A DNA stretch of 64,000 nucleotides from Bacillota bacterium (GCA_023436585.1 JAEZIN010000012.1:62001-126000), one strand, 5' to 3'. Positions 1 to 8,662 are shown, counted from the first letter of the stretch. Numbers and translations are program-made. Notes: generated by a model not told the origin, from the letters alone.

Positions 1-209
1 CGAACGGAGGCGATCTTTTCCTGTTTGGGCAGCATCAGCGGCTGGAATTGAAGAAGCCCAATGCACGCGCCACGGAAGGCATGCTTCATGGCAGTGTCAT
101 ATGGCCTGCCCAAATTGCCTACACATACAACAGGCAGCGAGGGATCGCTTTTGTCCGGATGATCCTGCAGTACATGAACAGCTTCCCAGACATAATGCAG
201 AACAGACAT
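1..209 (-). CDS. Unknown protein, N-terminal 69 codons, runs off left edge
   Basis: On the minus strand an open frame begins with ATG at 207-209, preceded by a strong ribosome binding site (GGAAGGAGG about 10 bases upstream), and stays open for 69 codons to the window edge. The protein begins MSVLHYVWEAVHVLQDHPDK and includes VVCVGNLGRPYD. I do not recognise the family. The strong RBS and ordinary residue composition favour a real gene over chance; only the beginning is visible. Confidence 0.6.
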   Translation of the reverse strand, partial: MSVLHYVWEAVHVLQDHPDKSDPSLPVVCVGNLGRPYDTAMKHAFRGACIGLLQFQPLMLPKQEKIASV

Positions 210-554
210 TTGACGGCTCCTCCTTCCCCGCAGCCAGGCCGTTATGGCACCCGCAAATCCATGATTGGCGGATGTCTGCACAGCCGGCCTGGCGTAATTT
301 ATCGGCCTTGTGACGGCCGCAACAGCAATCCCGTTTACGGCCATGGCCCGAGGTGCCCATAGCTGATATCATCATCGCTGCCTTCCGCAGCCGCGATTTG
401 TACATGTGCCTGCATAAGGGATATAGGATAAAGCAGGTCAACGCTTTTGCCCTTCCCTGCATTTTATACGCATGCGCTATCCCGCACCGCGTGCAATACC
501 ATTCTATTCCACACAAATTTCCAAGTGCTTTTCGCGGAACTGGCGGAAAGGCAC
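210..554. other. Gene-free stretch upstream of the left-edge gene
   Basis: No convincing gene. On the minus strand a short stop-to-stop frame (about 350-470) reads like protein-coding sequence (ends SYGHLGPWP then stop) but has no convincing start or RBS, so it could be a decayed gene remnant or chance. A minus-strand TTGACC hexamer near 440 lacks a well-spaced -10 box, so I do not call a promoter. Confidence 0.3.
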
Positions 555-590
555 AAAAAATGCCGGACAATCTTACTGTCCGGCATTTTC
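555..590. terminator. Bidirectional rho-independent terminator
   Basis: Perfect 9-bp stem TGCCGGACA (561-569) / TGTCCGGCA (577-585) with a 7-base loop, flanked by A-rich and T-rich runs on the two sides. It lies 13 bases past the stop codon of the minus-strand tocopherol-cyclase-family gene and can serve it. Confidence 0.85.
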
Positions 591-602
591 ACAATTTGGC
601 TA

Positions 603-1457
603 TCATTCATATTCGTATTCGAACCCGGCGTTATCCGCGATCCTGTCGAACAGGACTTCTCCGTCTTTTACAAAACGGTACTGAACCCTGCAGGACGGTG
701 CTTCCCTGATCAGCCGCGTCATCCCGCCGAGTATGGGCGCCCGCAGCGGGACGTCGCTTCCTATCAGCTTCCTGGCCGTGAGTGTGTATCCCCCCTGCCT
801 TATCTCCATCGCCCCATCCCCTGCAGGGTGTGCTTTTGCACCCAGGTATGTTGCCAGCCGGTATTCTCTTCCGTTGAATAATACGATACATATGACGCCG
901 GTAAAGCACATCCCAAGATAAGGGATATCCGCAACAGAGAGCATCAGGGAACAAAGGGAGTCTTCCCTCCAAACACATTGCGTCCACATATAGCGTTTGG
1001 GGAAAGACCTGCCCCGGTCGCCTTCTATATACCCTAAATCATTCTCAAAAACAAACTCCCTGCCGCCTGCCGTGATGCGTCCGCTCACCGTATGCGCCAT
1101 ACTGAACACGCTGTGGCGGCACTCCAAAAACGGCAAATACTTAAAAGGACCCATGATATCGTAACGGAGCGGGGAAAGCGGCCCGAAGGACACGCTTCCC
1201 TGCGCTTCCACCTCCTTGGAATCAATCAAAAGGCGGATACCGTCCATACAAAAAAGGCTGTCTCCTGCCGTGATGCGTAACTCCCGAGAATCCACGCGGA
1301 AAAACTCCCATGGCATGTCCAGGCAATATGCCCTGTCCTCCATAACTATCTGAAGGGAGGCAGTCTTCTTGCCCGCGGCATCCGCATGCCATGCAGGGAT
1401 CAAAGCCAGCGTTCCTTGGGCAGACTGTAGTTTAAAATACCATCCTTCAAAATACAT
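603..1457 (-). CDS. Tocopherol-cyclase-family protein
   Basis: 284 residues opening with YFEGWYFK, the hallmark beginning of the tocopherol cyclase-like family (Pfam Tocopherol_cycl), followed by a beta-rich lipocalin-like body with conserved WY/GD blocks (YDIMGPFKYLPF, LGYIEGDRGRSFPKRYMW). In plants and cyanobacteria the family closes the chromanol ring of tocopherol; bacterial homologues such as this one are uncharacterised and probably bind or modify a hydrophobic ligand. No signal peptide is seen. Many homologues carry 15-25 extra residues before YFEGWYFK; here an in-frame stop lies upstream, so the N-terminus is short. The AGGAGG is 13 bases from the ATG, somewhat far. A terminator follows directly. 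Confidence 0.75.
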   Translation of the reverse strand: MYFEGWYFKLQSAQGTLALIPAWHADAAGKKTASLQIVMEDRAYCLDMPWEFFRVDSRELRITAGDSLFCMDGIRLLIDSKEVEAQGSVSFGPLSPLRYDIMGPFKYLPFLECRHSVFSMAHTVSGRITAGGREFVFENDLGYIEGDRGRSFPKRYMWTQCVWREDSLCSLMLSVADIPYLGMCFTGVICIVLFNGREYRLATYLGAKAHPAGDGAMEIRQGGYTLTARKLIGSDVPLRAPILGGMTRLIREAPSCRVQYRFVKDGEVLFDRIADNAGFEYEYE

Positions 1458-1567
1458 GCGCTGTGAAGTTCCTCCTGCATACGTGCTTTAAATATCCGCC
1501 TTCTTACCATTCCCCCAGCGGTACGAACCATGCGCGATGACCGGCCTCATGGCTATTTGAATGTATA

Positions 1568-1591
1568 AGAAAACCCGCCGGATGGCGGGCT
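1568..1591 (-). terminator. Terminator of the flavodiiron-sodA operon
   Basis: Stem CCCGCC (1574-1579) / GGCGGG (1584-1589), loop GGAT, followed on the minus strand by a T-rich run; starts about 20 bases after the sodA stop codon. Confidence 0.8.
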
Positions 1592-1609
1592 TGAATAAAA
1601 CAAGTCTTC

Positions 1610-2236
1610 TTACTTTCCGTCACGGACATCCCTGTAACGCCTAGCCACTTCCTTCCAGTCCAGCACGTTCCAGAAAGCCTTCAAGTAATCAGCCCGGAGG
1701 TTCTTGTACTTGAGGTAATAGGCATGCTCCCATACGTCGATGCCCAGGATGGGCTTGAATCCCCCATCCTCCATCAGCGGATTATCCTGGTTGGGGCTGG
1801 AGGATACCTTCAAAGCCCCCGACTTGTCGGCCGACAGCCAGGCCCAGCCGGAGCCGAAGCGCCCCATACCCGCAGCGGTCAGCTTTTCCTTCAGCGCGTC
1901 AAGGCTGCCAAAGGCTTTGCTGATTGCATCCGCCAGATCACCCTCCGGCGCCAAGGCGGCATTGGGCGAAAGGATGTCAAAGTACAGGTTGTGGTTGTAA
2001 AAACCGCCGCCGTTGTTCTGTATGGCGGTGCGCACAGCGGGATCCTTCACGGCGCCAAGGTTTCCCAATATGTCCTCAATGGATTTCCCGTCAAGCTCCG
2101 GCGCCTTTTCCAGCGCCGCATTCAGGTTGTTGGTATAGGCGGCATGGTGCTTGGAATAGTGGGTCACCATGGTGGTTTCATCGATGTTCGGTTCCAGGGC
2201 GTTAAAGCCGTATTTCAGTTCGATCTGTTTAAACAT
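1610..2236 (-). CDS. sodA: Superoxide dismutase (Fe/Mn family)
   Basis: 208 residues, full length for the family. Converts superoxide to oxygen and hydrogen peroxide in the cytoplasm. Metal ligands are visible: the His region THYSKHH near residue 27, His in NNGGGFYNHNLYF near 80, and Asp/His in DVWEHAYY near 165. GSGWAWL and PNQDNPL, with Gln in the C-terminal domain, favour manganese or cambialistic use over strict iron. I start at MFKQIELKYG (ATG at 2236) because AAGGAGG sits 8 bases upstream; an upstream ATG at 2269 overlaps the preceding gene and lacks that spacing. It follows the flavodiiron protein gene by 29 bases and ends at a hairpin terminator, so the two form an oxygen-defence operon. 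Confidence 0.95.
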   Translation of the reverse strand: MFKQIELKYGFNALEPNIDETTMVTHYSKHHAAYTNNLNAALEKAPELDGKSIEDILGNLGAVKDPAVRTAIQNNGGGFYNHNLYFDILSPNAALAPEGDLADAISKAFGSLDALKEKLTAAGMGRFGSGWAWLSADKSGALKVSSSPNQDNPLMEDGGFKPILGIDVWEHAYYLKYKNLRADYLKAFWNVLDWKEVARRYRDVRDGK

Positions 2237-2265
2237 ACATTTTTCCTCCTTGCGTTGGGTGTGTT

Positions 2266-3474
2266 TCACCCCTTAAGGACGGATGAAGCGATGGCGTCAG
2301 CCAATTGATCCAGCTCTTCCTCCCGCTGGGGTTTTAAAGTGGAGCGTACGTCCATGGGTGTGCCGATGATTTCCATGTCCTTCATGCCGGAAATAATTTC
2401 CTGCATGGATTTTAGTGCCGCGCTGGACCAGGAATGGTTGCCAAGCAAAGCCACCTTCCTGTTGCGAAGGCCCAGTGCGGCCATGTCCTGCAGCAGCATG
2501 TCCATCGGCATGTAGAGGTGCAGGTTGTAGGTGGGCGATGCAGCCACCAGGTGGCTGTACTTGAAAGCATCGGCGATGATGTAACTGGGGTGGGTCTTGG
2601 ATACATCGTACATCCGCATATCGCGGACGCCGCGTTGTGCCAGCTTGTTGGCAAGCGCGCTAACAGCATTCTCCGTGTTGCCGTACATGGAAGCGTAGAA
2701 GAGGACGACGCCTTTCTTCTCCGGCTCATAACGGCTCCACAGGTCATACTTGTCAAGGATCACGTTCAGATCCGTGCGCCAGATAGGTCCGTGCAGCGGG
2801 CAAATCATATCGATCTGTACCCCCGCGAACTTTTTCAGCACCGCCTGCACCTGTGGCCCGTATTTGCCCACGATGTTGGAATAGTAGCGCCGTGACTCAT
2901 CCAGGAAGGCGTTTTCGAAATCCACCTCATCGGCAAACAGGTTGCCGGCATGCGCCCCGAACGCGCCGAACGCATCCGCGGAAAACAGCACATGACGGGA
3001 GACCTCATAGGTGAACATCACCTCCGGCCAGTGCACCATGGGTGCAAAAACGAAGCGCAGTGTGCTTTCCCCCAGGCTTAGCTCCTGGCCGTCGGCCACG
3101 GTCAGCATCCTGTCCGAAAGGTCGAGGCTGTAGAACTGTTCAAAGAGCTGGAAGGTCTTCTTGTTGCCCACCAACTGCAGCTTTGGGTAGCGCCTGGCAA
3201 TCTCCTCGATGTTGGCGCAATGGTCAGGCTCCATGTGGTTGACTACAAGATAATCAAGGTCACGCCCGTTCAGCACATGGGTCACATTTTCCATATACAG
3301 CGCGCTGATGGAGGAATCCACCGTGTCGATAAGCGCTGTCTTCTCGTCCAGCAGGAGATAGGAATTGTAGGCCACGCCATTGGTCAAAGGAAACATGTTT
3401 TCAAACCGTTCCAGCCTTCTGTCGCTGCCACCAACCCAATAGAGCTTCTGTGCAATCTCCCGTACGCTGTACAC
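2266..3474 (-). CDS. Flavodiiron protein (A-type flavoprotein, O2/NO reductase)
   Basis: 402 residues, normal length. The N-terminal metallo-beta-lactamase-like domain carries the diiron ligand set H-x-E-x-D (NHMEPDH near residue 80), a later His (MVHWPEV), Asp (FSADAFG) and His (CPLHGPIW near 225). The C-terminal flavodoxin domain begins near residue 255 with VVLFYASMYGNTENA, the FMN-binding loop. These enzymes reduce oxygen to water or nitric oxide to nitrous oxide using rubredoxin or similar donors. The start is GTG at 3474 with GGGGAGG 7 bases upstream. Co-transcribed with sodA. Whether O2 or NO is the main substrate cannot be read from the sequence. Confidence 0.93.
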   Translation of the reverse strand: MYSVREIAQKLYWVGGSDRRLERFENMFPLTNGVAYNSYLLLDEKTALIDTVDSSISALYMENVTHVLNGRDLDYLVVNHMEPDHCANIEEIARRYPKLQLVGNKKTFQLFEQFYSLDLSDRMLTVADGQELSLGESTLRFVFAPMVHWPEVMFTYEVSRHVLFSADAFGAFGAHAGNLFADEVDFENAFLDESRRYYSNIVGKYGPQVQAVLKKFAGVQIDMICPLHGPIWRTDLNVILDKYDLWSRYEPEKKGVVLFYASMYGNTENAVSALANKLAQRGVRDMRMYDVSKTHPSYIIADAFKYSHLVAASPTYNLHLYMPMDMLLQDMAALGLRNRKVALLGNHSWSSAALKSMQEIISGMKDMEIIGTPMDVRSTLKPQREEELDQLADAIASSVLKG

Positions 3475-3585
3475 TGAGCATCCTCCCCATCTTCATGCCG
3501 GGTTTCAACCGGCAACTACTATATACCCCGTTTTTGAAGGATTGACATGCAAAAACCGCTTTTTGTCAGGAACAACCAAAGGAAT

Positions 3586-5103
3586 TTACTTCTTGTCCGG
3601 CATAATCACATGGAGGGGCGATGCGCCGCTGACCGAAACACTTTCATATTTCAAAAAATAATCCAGTATCAGCTCGCTGACTTCCGTATTGATCTCCCGG
3701 ATCCTTGGGCACTTCAAATAAACATCATACCCACCGGAGCCCGTGGCCCGGTAATTGTTCATGCAAAGCGTATACTGCCGGCCGTCTTCCAGCGGACTTC
3801 CGTTTAGGGTGACGTTTTTCACCCGCCGGCCGACGGGAACATTCAAGTCAAAGGTATACGCGATCCCCGAAAAAAAGTCATAGTTGTAATGAGCCACCTT
3901 GGGCTTCAAAAACTCCTCTGAGATAAACACTTCCCCCTGCGCTGATACGGCAAAATAGGCCGCGCAGCGCTCCAGTGCCGCCTTCAAATCCTTCCCGCTC
4001 ACCTGCAAAACCACAAGCGTGTTGGCATACACATAAGTCGCCACCACGTCGCGCACGGTGACCTTCGCGTCAAAGCCGCGCATTTCATTGGGCAGGCTGG
4101 TGCAGGAGATATCCGCCCCGGACGCTTCCAACTGAACCTGGTTGAAGAAATTGGCGATAGGCGCGCCATGCAGTGCCATTTGCAGCTTGTCTCCCGGCCA
4201 CAAGGGCATGTTCAGCTTCCCGATAGGGGCATCCAGCCATTGGTCCAGCTCGCTTTTCAGCTTTTCCATCTCTCCGGCTATGGGAGGCATCCAATCAGGA
4301 TCGGAGGGCAAAAGCCTGGAAACGATGCTGCCGTCCTCCAGCGCCTCGGCCTTCAGAAAATGGGTGGCGCTGGCTGGCGTCTGCGCCAGATGCGTGCCAT
4401 GGTATGTGATATTCTCCATGGGAATATGCTGGTGCCCCGTGAGCACCAGATCAAAATCCAGCTCCTCACAGATACGGCAGCCTATGTTCTCATCCGTATC
4501 GGAAAGCAGCCGGCCTGTGATGATGTCCTTTTCCAGCCCGCCGTGATACAGGCAGATGGTGTAATCCACACTTCCCCGCAACGCGTCCAGAGCATCCCTG
4601 GCAGCGGTAAAAGGATCAGTGATTTCAAAGTGCGAAAGCGTGCTCTCCTGCTCCCATCTGTTCACCCAGGACGTCACAACGCCGGTGATGCCTATGCGCA
4701 GGCCGTTTTCCAGCGTATGCAGCACATAGGGCACAATGGGCAGTTTCCCCTGTCTGTCCTTTACATTGGCGCAAACGCACCGGGCATTTATCCCGCCTAA
4801 GTATTCACCCAGAGCATCATACCCATAGTTGAAATCATGGTTCCCCAGTGTCACATAATCATACCCCGCCGCGTTCATTACGGGAATCATAGGGTTTGGC
4901 AGCGACTTTTTGCGGCAGTAGTATGTCAACGGCGAACCCTGTATGGTATCTCCGCAATCCAGAATCAGCGTATTCCCATCCTTATGGAATTGGGGAATCA
5001 TTCCCAGCAGCCCCATCGGGCGGATTTTGTCATCCGCATGGCTGGTGGGAAAAACAAAGCCATGGATATCGGATGTATAGTATACCGTCAACTTCGGTGC
5101 CAT
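3586..5103 (-). CDS. 5'-nucleotidase/UshA-family metallophosphatase, cytoplasmic form
   Basis: 505 residues in the two-domain UshA/YfkN family. The N-terminal calcineurin-like phosphoesterase domain has the metal motifs YYTSDIHG, LDCGDTIQG, TLGNHDFNYG and VLTGHQH; the C-terminal 5'-nucleotidase domain spans roughly residues 320-500 and includes NNYRATGSGGYD for substrate binding. Most relatives are exported, but this one begins MAPKLTVYYTSD with no signal peptide, so it should act in the cytoplasm. The start at 5103 lies two bases after the stop of the second permease gene, so it belongs to the phn-type transport operon. The simplest reading is that it dephosphorylates an imported phosphorus compound or a 2',3'-cyclic nucleotide; the substrate is not identifiable. 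Confidence 0.88.
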   Translation of the reverse strand: MAPKLTVYYTSDIHGFVFPTSHADDKIRPMGLLGMIPQFHKDGNTLILDCGDTIQGSPLTYYCRKKSLPNPMIPVMNAAGYDYVTLGNHDFNYGYDALGEYLGGINARCVCANVKDRQGKLPIVPYVLHTLENGLRIGITGVVTSWVNRWEQESTLSHFEITDPFTAARDALDALRGSVDYTICLYHGGLEKDIITGRLLSDTDENIGCRICEELDFDLVLTGHQHIPMENITYHGTHLAQTPASATHFLKAEALEDGSIVSRLLPSDPDWMPPIAGEMEKLKSELDQWLDAPIGKLNMPLWPGDKLQMALHGAPIANFFNQVQLEASGADISCTSLPNEMRGFDAKVTVRDVVATYVYANTLVVLQVSGKDLKAALERCAAYFAVSAQGEVFISEEFLKPKVAHYNYDFFSGIAYTFDLNVPVGRRVKNVTLNGSPLEDGRQYTLCMNNYRATGSGGYDVYLKCPRIREINTEVSELILDYFLKYESVSVSGASPLHVIMPDKK

Positions 5104-5105
5104 GG

Positions 5106-5927
5106 TCAACCCCTCGCCAGCTTTACCCGAAGATGGGTGGAGATGTACTCCACCAGAAACACGATGATGACCAGCCCCAGCAGCATGGCGCCGGCTTGGT
5201 TCCACTTATAGGTGCTCATGGCAAAAATCAGCGGTGTACCGATTCCGCCAGCGCCCACCAAACCCAGCACCGTGGCATCCCGCAGGTTGATATCAAAGCG
5301 GTAGATGGCCGTAGACATAAAATTAGATATTAATTGCGGTATGACACCGTATCGTATCTTTTGAAAGGATGTGCAGCCCGCCGCGTCAAGGGATTCCAAA
5401 ATGCGTGTATCCAAATCCTCTATCGATTCCACATACAAACGGGCCACCATTCCGATGGAGGACAGGCCCATGGTCAAAAGGCCCGCAAAAGGGCCCGGCC
5501 CGGTGGCACGGATGAACATCAAGCCGTAAATAAATGCGGGTATGGTGCGGATGGCCATGATGACCATGCGGGTGATATAGGCCGCCACCTTGCCAACCAC
5601 ATTTTCGGAGGCCAGGAAAGCCAGCGGGATCGCTAGGATCGCACCGATCAGCGTGCCTAAAAAAGCAATGCAGATGGTCTCTAGCAGCAGATAGGGTATG
5701 CCCGTTGTGGTCAGCCCAAACAATGACCAATCTGGATTCAGGATGCCCCTGATAATGCTTTCAGCCACCTTTGCGCTGTTGCTCTTGATCGCGGGATTGT
5801 TCATGTCCTGGCCGGACCATGCGATTAGGATCATCACGGCAAGAAGCGCCAAGAGCTTTAAAATCCAGGTACGGGGCGCTTTTTTATATTGCTCTTCCAA
5901 TCCAATCAAAGAATTTGCAGCTTTCAT
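5106..5927 (-). CDS. phnE: Phosphonate-type ABC transporter permease (second)
   Basis: 273 residues with a cytoplasmic N-terminus and about six membrane segments, and the binding-protein-dependent permease EAA loop around LESLDAAGCTSFQKIRYG. It resembles PhnE: RYDINLRDATVLGLVGAGGIG-like wording near the C-terminus is family-typical (RFDINLRDATVLG is seen). The start overlaps the stop of the first permease by four bases. Together the two PhnE-like subunits form the membrane pore of the transporter encoded here. Confidence 0.88.
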   Translation of the reverse strand: MKAANSLIGLEEQYKKAPRTWILKLLALLAVMILIAWSGQDMNNPAIKSNSAKVAESIIRGILNPDWSLFGLTTTGIPYLLLETICIAFLGTLIGAILAIPLAFLASENVVGKVAAYITRMVIMAIRTIPAFIYGLMFIRATGPGPFAGLLTMGLSSIGMVARLYVESIEDLDTRILESLDAAGCTSFQKIRYGVIPQLISNFMSTAIYRFDINLRDATVLGLVGAGGIGTPLIFAMSTYKWNQAGAMLLGLVIIVFLVEYISTHLRVKLARG

Positions 5928-6745
5928 GCCAACCTCCTGCGCAGCGCCTTGCTCACATTCTCCAGAATGAATACCGTTCCGTAGAGCATGATCAGCAACG
6001 TACCCAGTTGATCGTAATCCTGCCAGCCGATGATCTGCTTTGTCAGCATGCCAATGCCGCCCGCCCCAACATAACCCAGGATGGAAGCGTGGCGGACGTT
6101 GATCTCAAAGCAATAGATACAGGAGGACAAGTAAAAGGGCAGCACCTGGGGCAGTACCGACGACATGAAGGAGCGTAACTTTGTGCCGCCCAAGGCCTCC
6201 ACCGCCTCAAAAGCGCCCATGTCCACCGTTTCAATTTGCTCATACAGTATCTTCATGACGATGCTGAAGGTGAAGATGGCAATGGCCACCATGCCTGCAA
6301 AGGGCCTGGATTCAAATATAAACGTAGCCAGCAAGGCGATTACCAGCGTAGGCAGCGTGCGCAGCACCGAGCCTAAAACACGGATGGTAATGGTGGCCCA
6401 CCTGGCCTTGACAATGTTGGTGGATGCCGCAACAGCAAAGGGCAATGCCGAAGTGCAGCCGATGATAGAGCCTAAAAGGGACATCTTGATGGTCTCAAAC
6501 AGCGGATTCCACACCCTGCTGGCAGTCGCCCAGTTGGGCTTGGACATGGCGGCCAGAATGTCAAAAAATTTCAGCCAGTTGCGGCTCAAGACCTCCAGAT
6601 CTATTCTGGTCATCACCACCGACAAATAAATTGCCGCCGCAAACAATGTTAATACCAACGGTACGCGTGTACGGGGCTTAAGCACTATTTTACCGTTAGG
6701 CAGAAGGATCTTCTTTGGCGGGAAGATTCGGTCGTACAGCTTCAT
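5924..6745 (-). CDS. phnE: Phosphonate-type ABC transporter permease (first)
   Basis: 273 residues, paralogous to the next gene. The membrane core carries the EAA-like loop (EAVEALGGTKLRSFMSSVLP) and a C-terminal CFEINVRHASILGYVGAGG block characteristic of PhnE. It overlaps both the ATPase gene upstream (4 bases) and the second permease downstream (4 bases), so translation is coupled. Two distinct permease genes suggest a heterodimeric pore, as known for several phosphonate/phosphite transport operons. Confidence 0.88.
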   Translation of the reverse strand: MKLYDRIFPPKKILLPNGKIVLKPRTRVPLVLTLFAAAIYLSVVMTRIDLEVLSRNWLKFFDILAAMSKPNWATASRVWNPLFETIKMSLLGSIIGCTSALPFAVAASTNIVKARWATITIRVLGSVLRTLPTLVIALLATFIFESRPFAGMVAIAIFTFSIVMKILYEQIETVDMGAFEAVEALGGTKLRSFMSSVLPQVLPFYLSSCIYCFEINVRHASILGYVGAGGIGMLTKQIIGWQDYDQLGTLLIMLYGTVFILENVSKALRRRLA

Positions 6746-7503
6746 ACGGCTGCCACCGCCTTTTCTTTGTTCCCTTCATATATGGAGTCCAGCACTTCCT
6801 TGGTGACATTCTTGGCTGGGCCATCATAAACAATCTCTCCCGCGCGTATGCCAATCACCCTGTCAGCATACTGCAACGCAAGGTCCACATGGTGAATGTT
6901 AATCAGTATGGATATATTCATATCTTGGTTAATGCGTTTGAAATCATCCATCACCTGCTTAGCGGTCACCGGGTCCAACGCGGCCACAGGCTCGTCCGCC
7001 AGAATGATCTTTGGGTCCTGAGCCAGCGTGCGGGCCAGCGCCACACGCTGCTGCTGGCCGCCGGAAAGCTGGTCAGCCCGGATATAGGCCTTTTCCAAAA
7101 TGCCTACCTTGTCCAGTGCCTCCAGCGCGCCTATCTTGGCGGCCTTTGGGAAAAAGCCGGTCAGCACGCGCCAGAAAGGCATATCAGGCACATAGGCCGC
7201 CAGCACGTTTTTGATGACAGTCGTCCTTGTAACCAGGTTGAAGGATTGAAAGATCATACCTATCCCCCGGCGGTACCTGCGCAAGCTTTTCCCCCGCAAC
7301 TCACGTACATTCACATCATGGACGGTGAGCTTCCCCTCCGTCGCGTCGTGCATGCGGTTGATCAAACGGATAAGTGTAGACTTTCCCGCCCCCGACAGGC
7401 CGATGATGGCCACAAACTCCCCTTGGGCAATCTGCAGGGATACATTGTTCAATGCTTTCAGGCCATTGGGGTATACCTTGCTTACATGGTCAAACCGGAT
7501 CAT
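6742..7503 (-). CDS. phnC: Phosphonate-type ABC transporter ATPase
   Basis: 253 residues with Walker A GLSGAGKST near residue 36, signature LSGGQQQR, Walker B IILADEPVAALDP and a switch His in INIHHVDLA. The sequence MIRFDHVSKVYPNG at the start and RGIGMIFQSFNLV match PhnC. I start at ATG 7503, which has GGGAGG nine bases upstream; the frame is open further but that part is not protein-like. It energises the import system with the two PhnE permeases and the phnD product. Confidence 0.92.
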   Translation of the reverse strand: MIRFDHVSKVYPNGLKALNNVSLQIAQGEFVAIIGLSGAGKSTLIRLINRMHDATEGKLTVHDVNVRELRGKSLRRYRRGIGMIFQSFNLVTRTTVIKNVLAAYVPDMPFWRVLTGFFPKAAKIGALEALDKVGILEKAYIRADQLSGGQQQRVALARTLAQDPKIILADEPVAALDPVTAKQVMDDFKRINQDMNISILINIHHVDLALQYADRVIGIRAGEIVYDGPAKNVTKEVLDSIYEGNKEKAVAAV

Positions 7504-7591
7504 AATTGCATGCCTCCCGGGGGGAAATGATGGAAAGAAGGGGATGAACTCAAAGGAGCCCATCCCCTGCCAAGGGTACAAATGCCTGTGA

Positions 7592-8617
7592 TTATTTCTG
7601 CAGGGACTTAAGCATCTCCTGAACAGCGCGGGCACCGTCATAGTCAGCGGAGGTGGCAGGCGCATAGCCCGTATGGCTATAGATGGAGATGACCTTCTGC
7701 CCGACTTCGGTCTTGTTCATGTTCATAAACGCCTGCTGCAGGGCGGCGATGAGCGCTTCGTCCATGATCGGGGAGTTCTTGCTCACTGCTACGCCATCGT
7801 TGTAGATGCCATCGGTGACGCCGATGACGTTGGTTTCGGTGGAAGCCCAGATAGGATCTTTGCGGCCCCATTCGCCAACCCATTCGTCCGAGTAATCACG
7901 GCGGCCATCCGCATACACTACCAGAACGTCGCAATCGCCGGCGGCCAAGCGGGCAAAGGAGGTGGCATAGGAGTCAGACTGCACGGCGGTGGTCAGGTCT
8001 ACAATGGTCTTGCCGAATTGGTTGTACAGCCAGAGGCTGGGATAGATGTAACCGGAGGAGGAGGTGGGGCTCATGACAGCCCATGTCACGTTGTTCACAT
8101 CGTCCCAGGTCAAGGCTTCGCCGGCATTGACTTTGGCGGCCAAAGCCTGGGCTTTTTCGGTATGGCCGGCAATCATCAGGCCACGGTAGTATTTCACTTG
8201 GTCTTCCTTAACGCCCAGGGTCTCCTGGCCGTCATTCCAGCTCTTGGCGTCGGGGAAATCCTTGCTCAGGCCGTCCCGGGTGGCGGTGAGGATGATATCC
8301 GCGCCTTCGTCATAAATGATGTAGGTGCCGCCGGGGATGAGGCCCACATCGGCGGTGCCGGCGGACAGAGCTTCACCGGCCGCTTCATAGTTGGTGGTCA
8401 CAACAACTTCCACAGTGCCGACTTCCACACCCTGGGCAAGCAGTTCATCCTTGAGCAGTTGGCTGAGGGGAGCCGTCATATCCATGATCTGCTAGGGATC
8501 CCGGGAAGGCACATAGGCTACCACGAGCTTTTCGATCTTCTTGGTCTCCGCCAGGGCAGCGGCGCTTACAGACAGCGCCAAAATGGCTACCAACAGAATT
8601 GCTATCCATTTTTTCAT
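7592..8617 (-). pseudogene. phnD: Phosphonate-type substrate-binding protein, interrupted by an in-frame TAG
   Basis: Read through, this is a 341-codon PhnD-family protein. It has a signal peptide (MKKWIAILLVAILALSVSAA, then ALA-ETKK), the family opening LVVAYVPSRDP, then a TAG codon at 8492-8494, then QIMDMTAPLSQLL and a normal periplasmic-binding body to the end (MSPTSSSGYIYPSLWL, YADGRRDY). The start ATG at 8617 has GGAGG eight bases upstream. No other damage is seen, so the lesion is recent, a sequencing/assembly error, or read through. Restart at the ATG at 8485 would lack a signal peptide and a good RBS. No lipobox Cys follows the signal peptide, unusual for a Gram-positive binding protein. 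First gene of the phn-type operon. Confidence 0.85.
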
Positions 8618-8662
8618 ACCACGAGCCTCCTACGTATATGATGTATTTCGTGTGCCAGGAAT

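Noticed and set aside
97..570. A 157-codon minus-strand frame with many cysteines
   Set aside because: It has no RBS, contains the terminator at 555-590 in its first codons, and overlaps a better-supported gene start in another frame.
8492..8494. Reading the phnD TAG as pyrrolysine or a recoded stop
   Set aside because: TAG ends other genes in the window normally, PhnD proteins are not known to carry pyrrolysine, and no recoding element is visible; kept only as a nonsense or read-through question.
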